From the NCBI GenBank assembly GCA_964036045.1, contig OZ038398.1, positions 29,705,380 through 29,769,379 on the forward strand: a stretch of 64,000 bases of DNA. Direction: 5' to 3'. The position numbers and the translations under genes were made by a program. Shown here in pieces: positions 14,403 through 30,238 of this stretch; position 1 is the stretch's first letter; every line of letters starts with the position of its first letter. The notes below the pieces were generated by a model. It was given only the letters and a program-made list of their open reading frames with translations, did no database searches and was not told the DNA's origin. Source of the DNA: Eutreptiella sp. 'Long Island Sound 2002'. Its lineage: Eukaryota > Euglenozoa > Euglenophyceae > Eutreptiales > Eutreptiaceae.

Positions 14403-16479
14403 TCACAATCATCAAAGTGTCAAAACCTCCATGTTGCTGCACTACAACTGGTTCCTGGTCATTCCGCCTATCCAAGCCCACCACATGTGACAGGCGGCCG
14501 CAAGCAGGTCACAAAGCGCTCCACACATGCACGTCCTGGTTTGCATATGCAGCAATGTTCCGCAGTTCGAATCGAAGATAGCATTATGATAAATCCACTT
14601 GTTCGACCGTATCAATGTTTTCCGCGCCTTGGGCCTGTTTTGTTAACCTGTCTGAGCCCACCAGATGTGACAGGCGTGCTGGATGGTGGGTGCCCGATCA
14701 CAACTGCATGTGCACGAGCTGGTGTGCTTGTTGGCGGATCAGGAAAACACTGCACACTGGGCCTTTTGGGGTTTTTTTTTAATGCATTGCGATGGGCGCC
14801 TATTTTGACACAAGATCTGGGCACATCCTGCCGGTGTTTGAACAACTAAAAGGCACGGTGTTGTGTGGGTTCTCAGTTCCAAGTACGGGGCGGCTGAACA
14901 ACCATCGTACGCCCAAGGTACGATGGGACCCATTGGTTGAGCAGGTTTGAGCACATCCTCAGCTGCTTGCGGCCACAAAACAGCTGTGAAACGTCACAAT
15001 TCCCCCAAATGCAATTTGGAAATCACCTTGATCTGACAAGATCTTCCATGTGATTTTGTTTCACTACAAACCCAATAATTGGAGGTACACACACATTTTG
15101 TTGCCCTCTCCCCCAGTCTCCCCCTCACCCCCCCGAGGGCAGGCCAAGCACTAAGCACATCCCTGACTGTGATCCACACATTTCCCTATGGACTGTCCGG
15201 GTAAAATCAATAGCCGTCATGTACTCCAAGCTGCTGATCAGGGGGACGTCACCACAGCAACACGGGCTGCGGACGGAGCTTCAGCTCCGTCAACAACTAC
15301 ATCCCACTGAGACGATGAGATAGATGTCGAGATCTATGTCCCAAGCTACACGAGCTCTTAATCGGGCTACGTGCGTCCCCAGTGCTCGAGTACTTGTACT
15401 GTCCCGAGATGATGACCCAAACCCATCCCAGGACTCACAGAAGGCTTGCGGGAAACGCGAGACTTTGAAGCATTTGCAGGTCCCGCGAATCAGCCTGGAA
15501 ACTGCGATTTTCCGCATCTTGGGCGGCCCACAGCCCTGACTGCACTGACCTTACTGGTTCCTGATCACTTTTCGTAAAACTGGACCCACTGACCAAATGC
15601 CCCAAAACCCTAACCACAGCACATGCACCACCTTCCACAGGGTTGTACCCGACCTTCTTGTGCAAAACCCACAGCCACAGGAGCCGGCATGCGGTTGTCA
15701 TACAGCGAAACCGTCCCTCACATCATCCTGCATCTCCTTGAAGTGATTGCAGGGACCACACTTGCTCGCATCCATGCCAGAGCTCCGAAAAATGAGCTGA
15801 GTGTTTTCATGTTGGGCTGGCGGGACAAGGCCAACACTGGCCCTCAGGTGACGTGCATCCCCTAGCGGTTTGAAGCAGATACCCCAGCACTGCAAATCAA
15901 GCCATACCAGGGAGGGCGGTGTGGAAATCATGTCCGCTGAAACTTCCATTACCAAAAATCATGATGCTAAAAATCAGCGGCTGCCCTCCCTGTGCCAGCC
16001 ATACCCTCTGCCCACCCCTTGGACGTTTGGCGTCGGGGGTGATGGGAAGACGCTGATATGCGTTGAAGGCCTTGCATGGCATGGGGGCCCTTCAAGCATT
16101 TGCTGTGTCAATACCCTGCAGAGGGGGGCCGTCATCACAACTGCATATTTCCCCCGAACTAGTACGGCATGTGTGAAAACAATGGCAATTTCGGGCCTGT
16201 TTTTGGCCATCTGTGAAATCCGCCCATGCACATGGCTACAAGTGTACTGGGGCCCCGCTGCCAGCTCTTTGCTCAAAGTGGGTGAGATTCAATGTCCCAT
16301 GCATCATTTGGGGTCTCACTGGCCACGGGACCGAAATTTCCATCTGAATGGAAGATCTTACAAGCGATTGCACAGCTGATAACAAAACAGTCAATACAAA
16401 TCACCAATCACGAGGCCAATGATGTGATGGTGACCCTTGCAAATTGTAAACGTGCATGTCACAACAAAAACAGCAATCA

Positions 16480-16665
<186 letters not shown>

Positions 16666-18742
16666 TCACAATCATCAAAGTGTCAAAACCTCCATGTTGC
16701 TGCACTACAACTGGTTCCTGGTCATTCCGCCTATCCAAGCCCACCACATGTGACAGGCGGCCGCAAGCAGGTCACAAAGCGCTCCACACATGCACGTCCT
16801 GGTTTGCATATGCAGCAATGTTCCGCAGTTCGAATCGAAGATAGCATTATGATAAATCCACTTGTTCGACCAAATCAATGTTTTCCGCGCCTTGGGCCTG
16901 TTTTGTTAACCTGTCTGAGCCCACCAGATGTGACAGGCGTGCTGGATGGTGGGTGCCCGATCACAACTGCATGTGCACGAGCTGGTGTGCTTGTTGGCGG
17001 ATCAGGAAAACACTGCACACTGGGCCTTTTGGGGTTTTTTTTTAATGCATTGCGATGGGCGCCTATTTTGACACAAGATCTGGGCACATCCTGCCGGTGT
17101 TTGAACAACTAAAAGGCACGGTGTTGTGTGGGTTCTCAGTTCCAAGTACGGGGCGGCTGAACAACCATCGTACGCCCAAGGTACGATGGGACCCATTGGT
17201 TGAGCAGGTTTGAGCACATCCTCAGCTGCTTGCGGCCACAAAACAGCTGTGAAACGTCACGATTCCCCCAAATGCAATTTGGAAATCACCTTGATCTGAC
17301 AAGATCTTCCATGTGATTTTGTTTCACTACAAACCCAATAATTGGAGGTACACACACATTTTGTTGCCCTCTCCCCCAGTCTCCCCCTCACCCCCCCGAG
17401 GGCAGGCCAAGCACTAAGCACATCCCTGACTGTGATCCACACATTTCCCTATGGACTGTCCGGGTAAAATCAATAGCCGTCATGTACTCCAAGCTGCTGA
17501 TCAGGGGGACGTCACCACAGCAACACGGGCTGCGGACGGAGCTTCAGCTCCGTCAACAACTACATCCCACTGAGACGATGAGATAGATGTCGAGATCTAT
17601 GTCCCAAGCTACACGAGCTCTTAATCGGGCTACGTGCGTCCCCAGTGCTCGAGTACTTGTACTGTCCCGAGATGATGACCCAAACCCATCCCAGGACTCA
17701 CAGAAGGCTTGCGGGAAACGCGAGACTTTGAAGCATTTGCAGGTCCCGCGAATCAGCCTGGAAACTGCGATTTTCCGCATCTTGGGCGGCCCACAGCCCT
17801 GACTGCACTGACCTTACTGGTTCCTGATCACTTTTCGTAAAACTGGACCCACTGACCAAATGCCCCAAAACCCTAACCACAGCACATGCACCACCTTCCA
17901 CAGGGTTGTACCCGACCTTCTCGTGCAAAACCCACAGCCACAGGAGCCGGCATGCGGTTGTCATACAGCGAAACCGTCCCTCACATCACCCTGCATCTCC
18001 TTGAAGTGATTGCAGGGACCACACTTGCTCGCATCCATGCCAGAGCTCCGAAAAATGAGCTGAGTGTTTTCATGTTGGGCTGGCGGGACAAGGCCAACAC
18101 TGGCCCTCAGGTGACGTGCATCCCCTAGCGGTTTGAAGCAGATACCCCAGCACTGCAAATCAAGCCATACCAGGGAGGGCGGTGTGGAAATCATGTCCGC
18201 TGAAACTTCCATTGCCAAAAATCATGATGCTAAAAATCAGCGGCTGCCCTCCCTGTGCCAGCCATACCCTCTGCCCACCCCTTGGACGTTTGGCGTCGTG
18301 GGTGATGGGAAGACGCTGATATGCGTTGAAGGCCTTGCATGGCATGGGGGCCCTTCAAGCATTTGCTGTGTCAATACCCTGCAGAGGGGGGCCGTCATCA
18401 CAACTGCATATTTCCCCCGAACTAGTACGGCATGTGTGAAAACAATGGCAATTTCGGGCCTGTTTTTGGCCATCTGTGAAATCCGCCCATGCACATGGCT
18501 ACAAGTGTACTGGGGCCCCGCTGCCAGCTCTTTGCTCAAGGTGGGTGAGATTCAATGTCCCATGCATCATTCGGGGTCTCACTGGCCACGGGACCGAAAT
18601 TTCCATCTGAATGGAAGATCTTACAAGCGATTGCACAGCTGATAACAAAACAGTCAATACAAATCACCAATCACGAGGCCAATGATGTGATGGTGACCCT
18701 TGCAAATTGTAAACGTGCATGTCACAACAAAAACAGCAATCA

Positions 18743-18928
<186 letters not shown>

Positions 18929-21005
18929 TCACAATCATCAAAGTGTCAAAACCTCCATGTTGCTGCACTACAACTGGTTCCTGGTCATTCCGCCTATCCA
19001 AGCCCACCACATGTGACAGGCGGCCGCAAGCAGGTCACAAAGCGCTCCACACATGCACGTCCTGGTTTGCATATGCAGCAATGTTCCGCAGTTCGAATCG
19101 AAGATAGCATTATGATAAATCCACTTGTTCGACCGTATCAATGTTTTCCGCGCCTTGGGCCTGTTTTGTTAACCTGTCTGAGCCCACCAGATGTGACAGG
19201 CGTGCTGGATGGTGGGTGCCCGATCACAACTGCATGTGCACGAGCTGGTGTGCTTGTTGGCGGATCAGGAAAACACTGCACACTGGGCCTTTTGGGGTTT
19301 TTTTTTAATGCATTGCGATGGGCGCCTATTTTGACACAAGATCTGGGCACATCCTGCCGGTGTTTGAACAACTAAAAGGCACGGTGTTGTGTGGGTTCTC
19401 AGTTCCAAGTACGGGGCGGCTGAACAACCATCGTACGCCCAAGGTACGATGGGACCCATTGGTTGAGCAGGTTTGAGCACATCCTCAGCTGCTTGCGGCC
19501 ACAAAACAGCTGTGAAACGTCACGATTCCCCCAAATGCAATTTGGAAATCACCTTGATCTGACAAGATCTTCCATGTGATTTTGTTTCACTACAAACCCA
19601 ATAATTGGAGGTACACACACATTTTGTTGCCCTCTCCCCCAGTCTCCCCCTCACCCCCCCGAGGGCAGGCCAAGCACTAAGCACATCCCTGACTGTGATC
19701 CACACATTTCCCTATGGACTGTCCGGGTAAAATCAATAGCCGTCATGTACTCCAAGCTGCTGATCAGGGGGACGTCACCACAGCAACACGGGCTGCGGAC
19801 GGAGCTTCAGCTCCGTCAACAACTACATCCCACTGAGACGATGAGATAGATGTCGAGATCTATGTCCCAAGCTACACGAGCTCTTAATCGGGCTACGTGC
19901 GTCCCCAGTGCTCGAGTACTTGTACTGTCCCGAGATGATGACCCAAACCCATCCCAGGACTCACAGAAGGCTTGCGGGAAACGCGAGACTTTGAAGCATT
20001 TGCAGGTCCCGCGAATCAGCCTGGAAACTGCGATTTTCCGCATCTTGGGCGGCCCACAGCCCTGACTGCACTGACCTTACTGGTTCCTGATCACTTTTCG
20101 TAAAACTGGACCCACTGACCAAATGCCCCAAAACCCTAACCACAGCACATGCACCACCTTCCACAGGGTTGTACCCGACCTTCTCGTGCAAAACCCACAG
20201 CCACAGGAGCCGGCATGCGGTTGTCATACAGCGAAACCGTCCCTCACATCACCCTGCATCTCCTTGAAGTGATTGCAGGGACCACACTTGCTCGCATCCA
20301 TGCCAGAGCTCCGAAAAATGAGCTGAGTGTTTTCATGTTGGGCTGGCGGGACAAGGCCAACACTGGCCCTCAGGTGACGTGCATCCCCTAGCGGTTTGAA
20401 GCAGATACCCCAGCACTGCAAATCAAGCCATACCAGGGAGGGCGGTGTGGAAATCATGTCCGCTGAAACTTCCATTGCCAAAAATCATGATGCTAAAAAT
20501 CAGCGGCTGCCCTCCCTGTGCCAGCCATACCCTCTGCCCACCCCTTGGACGTTTGGCGTCGTGGGTGATGGGAAGACGCTGATATGCGTTGAAGGCCTTG
20601 CATGGCATGGGGGCCCTTCAAGCATTTGCTGTGTCAATACCCTGCAGAGGGGGGCCGTCATCACAACTGCATATTTCCCCCGAACTAGTACGGCATGTGT
20701 GAAAACAATGGCAATTTCGGGCCTGTTTTTGGCCATCTGTGAAATCCGCCCATGCACATGGCTACAAGTGTACTGGGGCCCCGCTGCCAGCTCTTTGCTC
20801 AAGGTGGGTGAGATTCAATGTCCCATGCATCATTTGGGGTCTCACTGGCCACGGGACCGAAATTTCCATCTGAATGGAAGATCTTACAAGCGATTGCACA
20901 GCTGATAACAAAACAGTCAATACAAATCACCAATCACGAGGCCAATGATGTGATGGTGACCCTTGCAAATTGTAAACGTGCATGTCACAACAAAAACAGC
21001 AATCA

Positions 21006-21191
<186 letters not shown>

Positions 21192-23266
21192 TCACAATCA
21201 TCAAAGTGTCAAAACCTCCATGTTGCTGCACTACAACTGGTTCCTGGTCATTCCGCCTATCCAAGCCCACCACATGTGACAGGCGGCCGCAAGCAGGTCA
21301 CAAAGCGCTCCACACATGCACGTCCTGGTTTGCATATGCAGCAATGTTCCGCAGTTCGAATCGAAGATAGCATTATGATAAATCCACTTGTTCGACCGTA
21401 TCAATGTTTTCCGCGCCTTGGGCCTGTTTTGTTAACCTGTCTGAGCCCACCAGATGTGACAGGCGTGCTGGATGGTGGGTGCCCGATCACAACTGCATGT
21501 GCACGAGCTGGTGTGCTTGTTGGCGGATCAGGAAAACACTGCACACTGGGCCTTTTGGGGTTTTTTTTTAATGCATTGCGATGGGCGCCTATTTTGACAC
21601 AAGATCTGGGCACATCCTGCCGGTGTTTGAACAACTAAAAGGCACGGTGTTGTGTGGGTTCTCAGTTCCAAGTACGGGGCGGCTGAACAACCATCGTACG
21701 CCCAAGGTACGATGGGACCCATTGGTTGAGCAGGTTTGAGCACATCCTCAGCTGCTTGCGGCCACAAAACAGCTGTGAAACGTCACGATTCCCCCAAATG
21801 CAATTTGGAAATCACCTTGATCTGACAAGATCTTCCATGTGATTTTGTTTCACTACAAACCCAATAATTGGAGGTACACACACATTTTGTTGCCCTCTCC
21901 CCCAGTCTCCCCCTCACCCCCCCGAGGGCAGGCCAAGCACTAAGCACATCCCTGACTGTGATCCACACATTTCCCTATGGACTGTCCGGGTAAAATCAAT
22001 AGCCGTCATGTACTCCAAGCTGCTGATCAGGGGGACGTCACCACAGCAACACGGGCTGCGGACGGAGCTTCAGCTCCGTCAACAACTACATCCCACTGAG
22101 ACGATGAGATAGATGTCGAGATCTATGTCCCAAGCTACACGAGCTCTTAATCGGGCTACGTGCGTCCCCAGTGCTCGAGTACTTGTACTGTCCCGAGATG
22201 ATGACCCAAACCCATCCCAGGACTCACAGAAGGCTTGCGGGAAACGCGAGACTTTGAAGCATTTGCAGGTCCCGCGAATCAGCCTGGAAACTGCGATTTT
22301 CCGCATCTTGGGCGGCCCACAGCCCTGACTGCACTGACCTTACTGGTTCCTGATCACTTTTCGTAAAACTGGACCCACTGACCAAATGCCCCAAAACCCT
22401 AACCACAGCACATGCACCACCTTCCACAGGGTTGTATCCGACCTTCTCGTGCAAAACCCACAGCCACAGGAGCCGGCATGCGGTTGTCATACAGCGAAAC
22501 CGTCCCTCACATCATCCTGCATCTCCTTGAAGTGATTGCAGGGACCATACGGCCTGCATTCATGCCAGAGCTCCGAAAAATGAGCTGAGTGTTTTCATGT
22601 TGGGCTGGCGGGACAAGGCCAACACTGGCCCTCAGGTGACGTGCATCCCCTAGCGGTTTGAAGCAGATACCCCAGCACTGCAAATCAAGCCATACCAGGG
22701 AGGGCGGTGTGGAAATCATGTCCGCTGAAACTTCCATTACAAAAATCATGATGCTAAAAATCAGCGGCTGCCCTCCCTGTGCCAGCCATACCCTCTGCCC
22801 ACCCCTTGGACGTTTGGCGTCGTGGGTGATGGGAAGACGCTGATATGCGTTGAAGGCCTTGCATGGCATGGGGGCCCTTCAAGCATTTGCTGTGTCAATA
22901 CCCTGCAGAGGGGGGCCGTCATCACAACTGCATATTTCCCCCGAACTAGTACGGCATGTGTGAAAACAATGGCAATTTCGGGCCTGTTTTTGGCCATCTG
23001 TGAAATCCGCCCATGCACATGGCTACAAGTGTACTGGGGCCCCGCTGCCAGCTCTTTGCTCAAAGTGGGTGAGATTCAATGTCCCATGCATCATTTGGGG
23101 TCTCACTGGCCACGGGACCGAAATTTCTATCTGAATGGAAGATCTTACAAGCGATTGCACAGCTGATAACAAAACAGTCAATACAAATCACCAATCACGA
23201 GGCCAATGATGTGATGGTGACCCTTGCAAATTGTAAACGTGCATGTCACAACAAAAACAGCAATCA

Positions 23267-23452
<186 letters not shown>

Positions 23453-25528
23453 TCACAATCATCAAAGTGTCAAAACCTCCATGTTGCTGCACTACAACTG
23501 GTTCCTGGTCATTCCGCCTATCCAAGCCCACCACATGTGACAGGCGGCCGCAAGCAGGTCACAAAGCGCTCCACACATGCACGTCCTGGTTTGCATATGC
23601 AGCAATGTTCCGCAGTTCGAATCGAAGATAGCATTATGATAAATCCACTTGTTCGACCGTATCAATGTTTTCCGCGCCTTGGGCCTGTTTTGTTAACCTG
23701 TCTGAGCCCACCAGATGTGACAGGCGTGCTGGATGGTGGGTGCCCGATCACAACTGCATGTGCGAGAGCTGGTGTGCTTGTTGGCGGATCAGGAAAACAC
23801 TGCACACTGGGCCTTTTGGGGTTTTTTTTTAATGCATTGCGATGGGCGCCTATTTTGACACAAGATCTGGGCACATCCTGCCGGTGTTTGAACAACTAAA
23901 AGGCACGGTGTTGTGTGGGTTCTCAGTTCCAAGTACGGGGCGGCTGAACAACCATCGTACGCCCAAGGTACGATGGGACCCATTGGTTGAGCAGGTTTGA
24001 GCACATCCTCAGCTGCTTGCGGCCACAAAACAGCTGTGAAACGTCACGATTCCCCCAAATGCAATTTGGAAATCACCTTGATCTGACAAGATCTTCCATG
24101 TGATTTTGTTTCACTACAAACCCAATAATTGGAGGTACACACACATTTTGTTGCACTCTCCCCCAGTCTCCCCCTCACCCCCCCGAGGGCAGGCCAAGCA
24201 CTAAGCACATCCCCGACTGTGATCCACACATTTCCCTATGGACTGTCCGGGTAAAATCAATAGCCGTCATGTACTCCAAGCTGCTGATCAGGGGGACGTC
24301 ACCACAGCAACACGGGCTGCGGACGGAGCTTCAGCTCCGTCAACAACTACATCCCACTGAGACGATGAGATAGATGTCGAGATCTATGTCCCAAGCTACA
24401 CGAGCTCTTAATCGGGCTACGTGCGTCCCCAGTGCTCGAGTACTTGTACTGTCCCGAGATGATGACCCAAACCCATCCCAGGGCCCACAGAAGGCTTGCG
24501 GGAAACGCGAGACTTTGAAGCATTTGCAGGTCCCGCGAATCAGCCTGGAAACTGCGATTTTCCGCATCTTGGGCGGCCCACAGCCCTGACTGCACTGACC
24601 TTACTGGTTCCTGATCACTTTTCGTAAAACTGGACCCACTGACCAAATGCCCCAAAACCCTAACCACAGCACATGCACCACCTTCCACAGGGTTGTACCC
24701 GACCTTCTCGTGCAAAACCCACAGCCACAGGAGCCGGCATGCGGTTGTCATACAGCGAAACCGTCCCTCACATCATCCTGCATCTCCTTGAAGTGATTGC
24801 AGGGACCACACGGCCTGCATTCATGCCAGAGCTCCGAAAAATGAGCTGAGTGTTTTCATGTTGGGCTGGCGGGACAAGGCCAACACTGGCCCTCAGGTGA
24901 CGTGCATCCCCTAGCGGTTTGAAGCAGATACCCCAGCAGTGCAAATCAAGCCATACCAGGGAGGGCGGTGTGGAAATCATGTCCGCTGAAACTTCCATTA
25001 CCAAAAATCATGATGCTAAAAATCAGCGGCTGCCCTCCCTGTGCCAGCCATACCCTCTGCCCACCCCTTGGACGTTTGGCGTCGTGGGTGATGGGAAGAC
25101 GCTGATATGCGTTGAAGGCCTTGCATGGCATGGGGGCCCTTCAAGCATTTGCTGTGTCAATACCCTGCAGAGGGGGGCCGTCATCACAACTGCATATTTC
25201 CCCCGAACTAGTACGGCATGTGTGAAAACAATGGCAATTTCGGGCCTGTTTTTGGCCATCTGTGAAATCCGCCCATGCACATGGCTACAAGTGTACTGGG
25301 GCCCCGCTGCCAGCTCTTTGCTCAAAGTGGGTGAGATTCAATGTCCCATGCATCATTTGGGGTCTCACTGGCCACGGGACCGAAATTTCCATCTGAATGG
25401 AAGATCTTACAAGCGATTGCACAGCTGATAACAAAACAGTCAATACAAATCACCAATCACGAGGCCAATGATGTGATGGTGACCCTTGCAAATTGTAAAC
25501 GTGCATGTCACAACAAAAACAGCAATCA

Positions 25529-25714
<186 letters not shown>

Positions 25715-27790
25715 TCACAATCATCAAAGTGTCAAAACCTCCATGTTGCTGCACTACAACTGGTTCCTGGTCATTCCGCCTATCCAAGCCCACCACATGT
25801 GACAGGCGGCCGCAAGCAGGTCACAAAGCGCTCCACACATGCACGTCCTGGTTTGCATATGCAGCAATGTTCCGCAGTTCGAATCGAAGATAGCATTATG
25901 ATAAATCCACTTGTTCGACCGTATCAATGTTTTCCGCGCCTTGGGCCTGTTTTGTTAACCTGTCTGAGCCCACCAGATGTGACAGGCGTGCTGGATGGTG
26001 GGTGCCCGATCACAACTGCATGTGCACGAGCTGGTGTGCTTGTTGGCGGATCAGGAAAACACTGCACACTGGGCCTTTTGGGGTTTTTTTTTAATGCATT
26101 GCGATGGGCGCCTATTTTGACACAAGATCTGGGCACATCCTGCCGGTGTTTGAACAACTAAAAGGCACGGTGTTGTGTGGGTTCTCAGTTCCAAGTACGG
26201 GGCGGCTGAACAACCATCGTACGCCCAAGGTACGATGGGACCCATTGGTTGAGCAGGTTTGAGCACATCCTCAGCTGCTTGCGGCCACAAAACAGCTGTG
26301 AAACGTCACGATTCCCCCAAATGCAATTTGGAAATCACCTTGATCTGACAAGATCTTCCATGTGATTTTGTTTCACTACAAACCCAATAATTGGAGGTAC
26401 ACACACATTTTGTTGCACTCTCCCCCAGTCTCCCCCTCACCCCCCCGAGGGCAGGCCAAGCACTAAGCACATCCCTGATTGTGATCCACACATTTCCCTA
26501 TGGACTGTCCGGGTAAAATCAATAGCCGTCATGTACTCCAAGCTGCTGATCAGGGGGACGTCACCACAGCAACACGGGCTGCGGACGGAGCTTCAGCTCC
26601 GTCAACAACTACATCCCACTGAGACGATGAGATAGATGTCGAGATCTATGTCCCAAGCTACACGAGCTCTTAATCGGGCTACGTGCGTCCCCAGTGCTCG
26701 AGTACTTGTACTGTCCCGAGATGATGACCCAAACCCATCCCAGGGCCCACAGAAGGCTTGCGGGAAACGCGAGACTTTGAAGCATTTGCAGGTCCCGCGA
26801 ATCAGCCTGGAAACTGCGATTTTCCGCATCTTGGGCGGCCCACAGCCCTGACTGCACTGACCTTACTGGTTCCTGATCACTTTTCGTAAAACTGGACCCA
26901 CTGACCAAATGCCCCAAAACCCTAACCACAGCACATGCACCACCTTCCACAGGGTTGTACCCGACCTTCTCGTGCAAAACCCACAGCCACAGGAGCCGGC
27001 ATGCGGTTGTCATACAGCGAAACCGTCCCTCACATCATCCTGCATCTCCTTGAAGTGATTGCAGGGACCACACGGCCTGCATTCATGCCAGAGCTCCGAA
27101 AAATGAGCTGAGTGTTTTCATGTTGGGCTGGCGGGACAAGGCCAACACTGGCCCTCAGGTGACGTGCATCCCCTAGCGGTTTGAAGCAGATACCCCAGCA
27201 GTGCAAATCAAGCCATACCAGGGAGGGCGGTGTGGAAATCATGTCCGCTGAAACTTCCATTACCAAAAATCATGATGCTAAAAATCAGCGGCTGCCCTCC
27301 CTGTGCCAGCCATACCCTCTGCCCACCCCTTGGACGTTTGGCGTCGTGGGTGATGGGAAGACGCTGATATGCGTTGAAGGCCTTGCATGGCATGGGGGCC
27401 CTTCAAGCATTTGCTGTGTCAATACCCTGCAGAGGGGGGCCGTCATCACAACTGCATATTTCCCCCGAACTAGTACGGCATGTGTGAAAACAATGGCAAT
27501 TTCGGGCCTGTTTTTGGCCATCTGTGAAATCCGCCCATGCACATGGCTACAAGTGTACTGGGGCCCCGCTGCCAGCTCTTTGCTCAAAGTGGGTGAGATT
27601 CAATGTCCCATGCATCATTTGGGGTCTCACTGGCCACGGGACCGAAATTTCCATCTGAATGGAAGATCTTACAAGCGATTGCACAGCTGATAACAAAACA
27701 GTCAATACAAATCACCAATCACGAGGCCAATGATGTGATGGTGACCCTTGCAAATTGTAAACGTGCATGTCACAACAAAAACAGCAATCA

Positions 27791-27976
<186 letters not shown>

Positions 27977-30052
27977 TCACAATCATCAAAGTGTCAAAAC
28001 CTCCATGTTGCTGCACTACAACTGGTTCCTGGTCATTCCGCCTATCCAAGCCCACCACATGTGACAGGCGGCCGCAAGCAGGTCACAAAGCGCTCCACAC
28101 ATGCACGTCCTGGTTTGAATATGCAGCAATGTTCCGCAGTTCGAATCGAAGATAGCATTATGATAAATCCACTTGTTCGACCGTATCAATGTTTTCCGCG
28201 CCTTGGGCCTGTTTTGTTAACCTGTCTGAGCCCACCAGATGTGACAGGCGTGCTGGATGGTGGGTGCCCGATCACAACTGCATGTGCACGAGCTGGTGTG
28301 CTTGTTGGCGGATCAGGAAAACACTGCACACTGGGCCTTTTGGGGTTTTTTTTTAATGCATTGCGATGGGCGCCTATTTTGACACAAGATCTGGGCACAT
28401 CCTGCCGGTGTTTGAACAACTAAAAGGCACGGTGTTGTGTGGGTTCTCAGTTCCAAGTACGGGGCGGCTGAACAACCATCGTACGCCCAAGGTACGATGG
28501 GACCCATTGGTTGAGCAGGTTTGAGCACATCCTCAGCTGCTTGCGGCCACAAAACAGCTGTGAAACGTCACGATTCCCCCAAATGCAATTTGGAAATCAC
28601 CTTGATCTGACAAGATCTTCCATGTGATTTTGTTTCACTACAAACCCAATAATTGGAGGTACACACACATTTTGTTGCACTCTCCCCCAGTCTCCCCCTC
28701 ACCCCCCCGAGGGCAGGCCAAGCACTAAGCACATCCCTGACTGTGATCCACACATTTCCCTATGGACTGTCCGGGTAAAATCAATAGCCGTCATGTACTC
28801 CAAGCTGCTGATCAGGGGGACGTCACCACAGCAACACGGGCTGCGGACGGAGCTTCAGCTCCGTCAACAACTACATCCCACTGAGACGATGAGATAGATG
28901 TCGAGATCTATGTCCCAAGCTACACGAGCTCTTAATCGGGCTACGTGCGTCCCCAGTGCTCGAGTACTTGTACTGTCCCGAGATGATGACCCAAACCCAT
29001 CCCAGGGCCCACAGAAGGCTTGCGGGAAACGCGAGACTTTGAAGCATTTGCAGGTCCCGCGAATCAGCCTGGAAACTGCGATTTTCCGCATCTTGGGCGG
29101 CCCACAGCCCTGACTGCACTGACCTTACTGGTTCCTGATCACTTTTCGTAAAACTGGACCCACTGACCAAATGCCCCAAAACCCTAACCACAGCACATGC
29201 ACCACCTTCCACAGGGTTGTACCCGACCTTCTCGTGCAAAACCCACAGCCACAGGAGCCGGCATGCGGTTGTCATACAGCGAAACCGTCCCTCACATCAT
29301 CCTGCATCTCCTTGAAGTGATTGCAGGGACCACACGGCCTGCATTCATGCCAGAGCTCCGAAAAATGAGCTGAGTGTTTTCATGTTGGGCTGGCGGGACA
29401 AGGCCAACACTGGCCCTCAGGTGACGTGCATCCCCTAGCGGTTTGAAGCAGATACCCCAGCAGTGCAAATCAAGCCATACCAGGGAGGGCGGTGTGGAAA
29501 TCATGTCCGCTGAAACTTCCATTACCAAAAATCATGATGCTAAAAATCAGCGGCTGCCCTCCCTGTGCCAGCCATACCCTCTGCCCACCCCTTGGACGTT
29601 TGGCGTCGTGGGTGATGGGAAGACGCTGATATGCGTTGAAGGCCTTGCATGGCATGGGGGCCCTTCAAGCATTTGCTGTGTCAATACCCTGCAGAGGGGG
29701 GCCGTCATCACAACTGCATATTTCCCCCGAACTAGTACGGCATGTGTGAAAACAATGGCAATTTCGGGCCTGTTTTTGGCCATCTGTGAAATCCGCCCAT
29801 GCACATGGCTACAAGTGTACTGGGGCCCCGCTGCCAGCTCTTTGCTCAAAGTGGGTGAGATTCAATGTCCCATGCATCATTTGGGGTCTCACTGGCCACG
29901 GGACCGAAATTTCCATCTGAATGGAAGATCTTACAAGCGATTGCACAGCTGATAACAAAACAGTCAATACAAATCACCAATCACGAGGCCAATGATGTGA
30001 TGGTGACCCTTGCAAATTGTAAACGTGCATGTCACAACAAAAACAGCAATCA

Positions 30053-30238
<186 letters not shown>
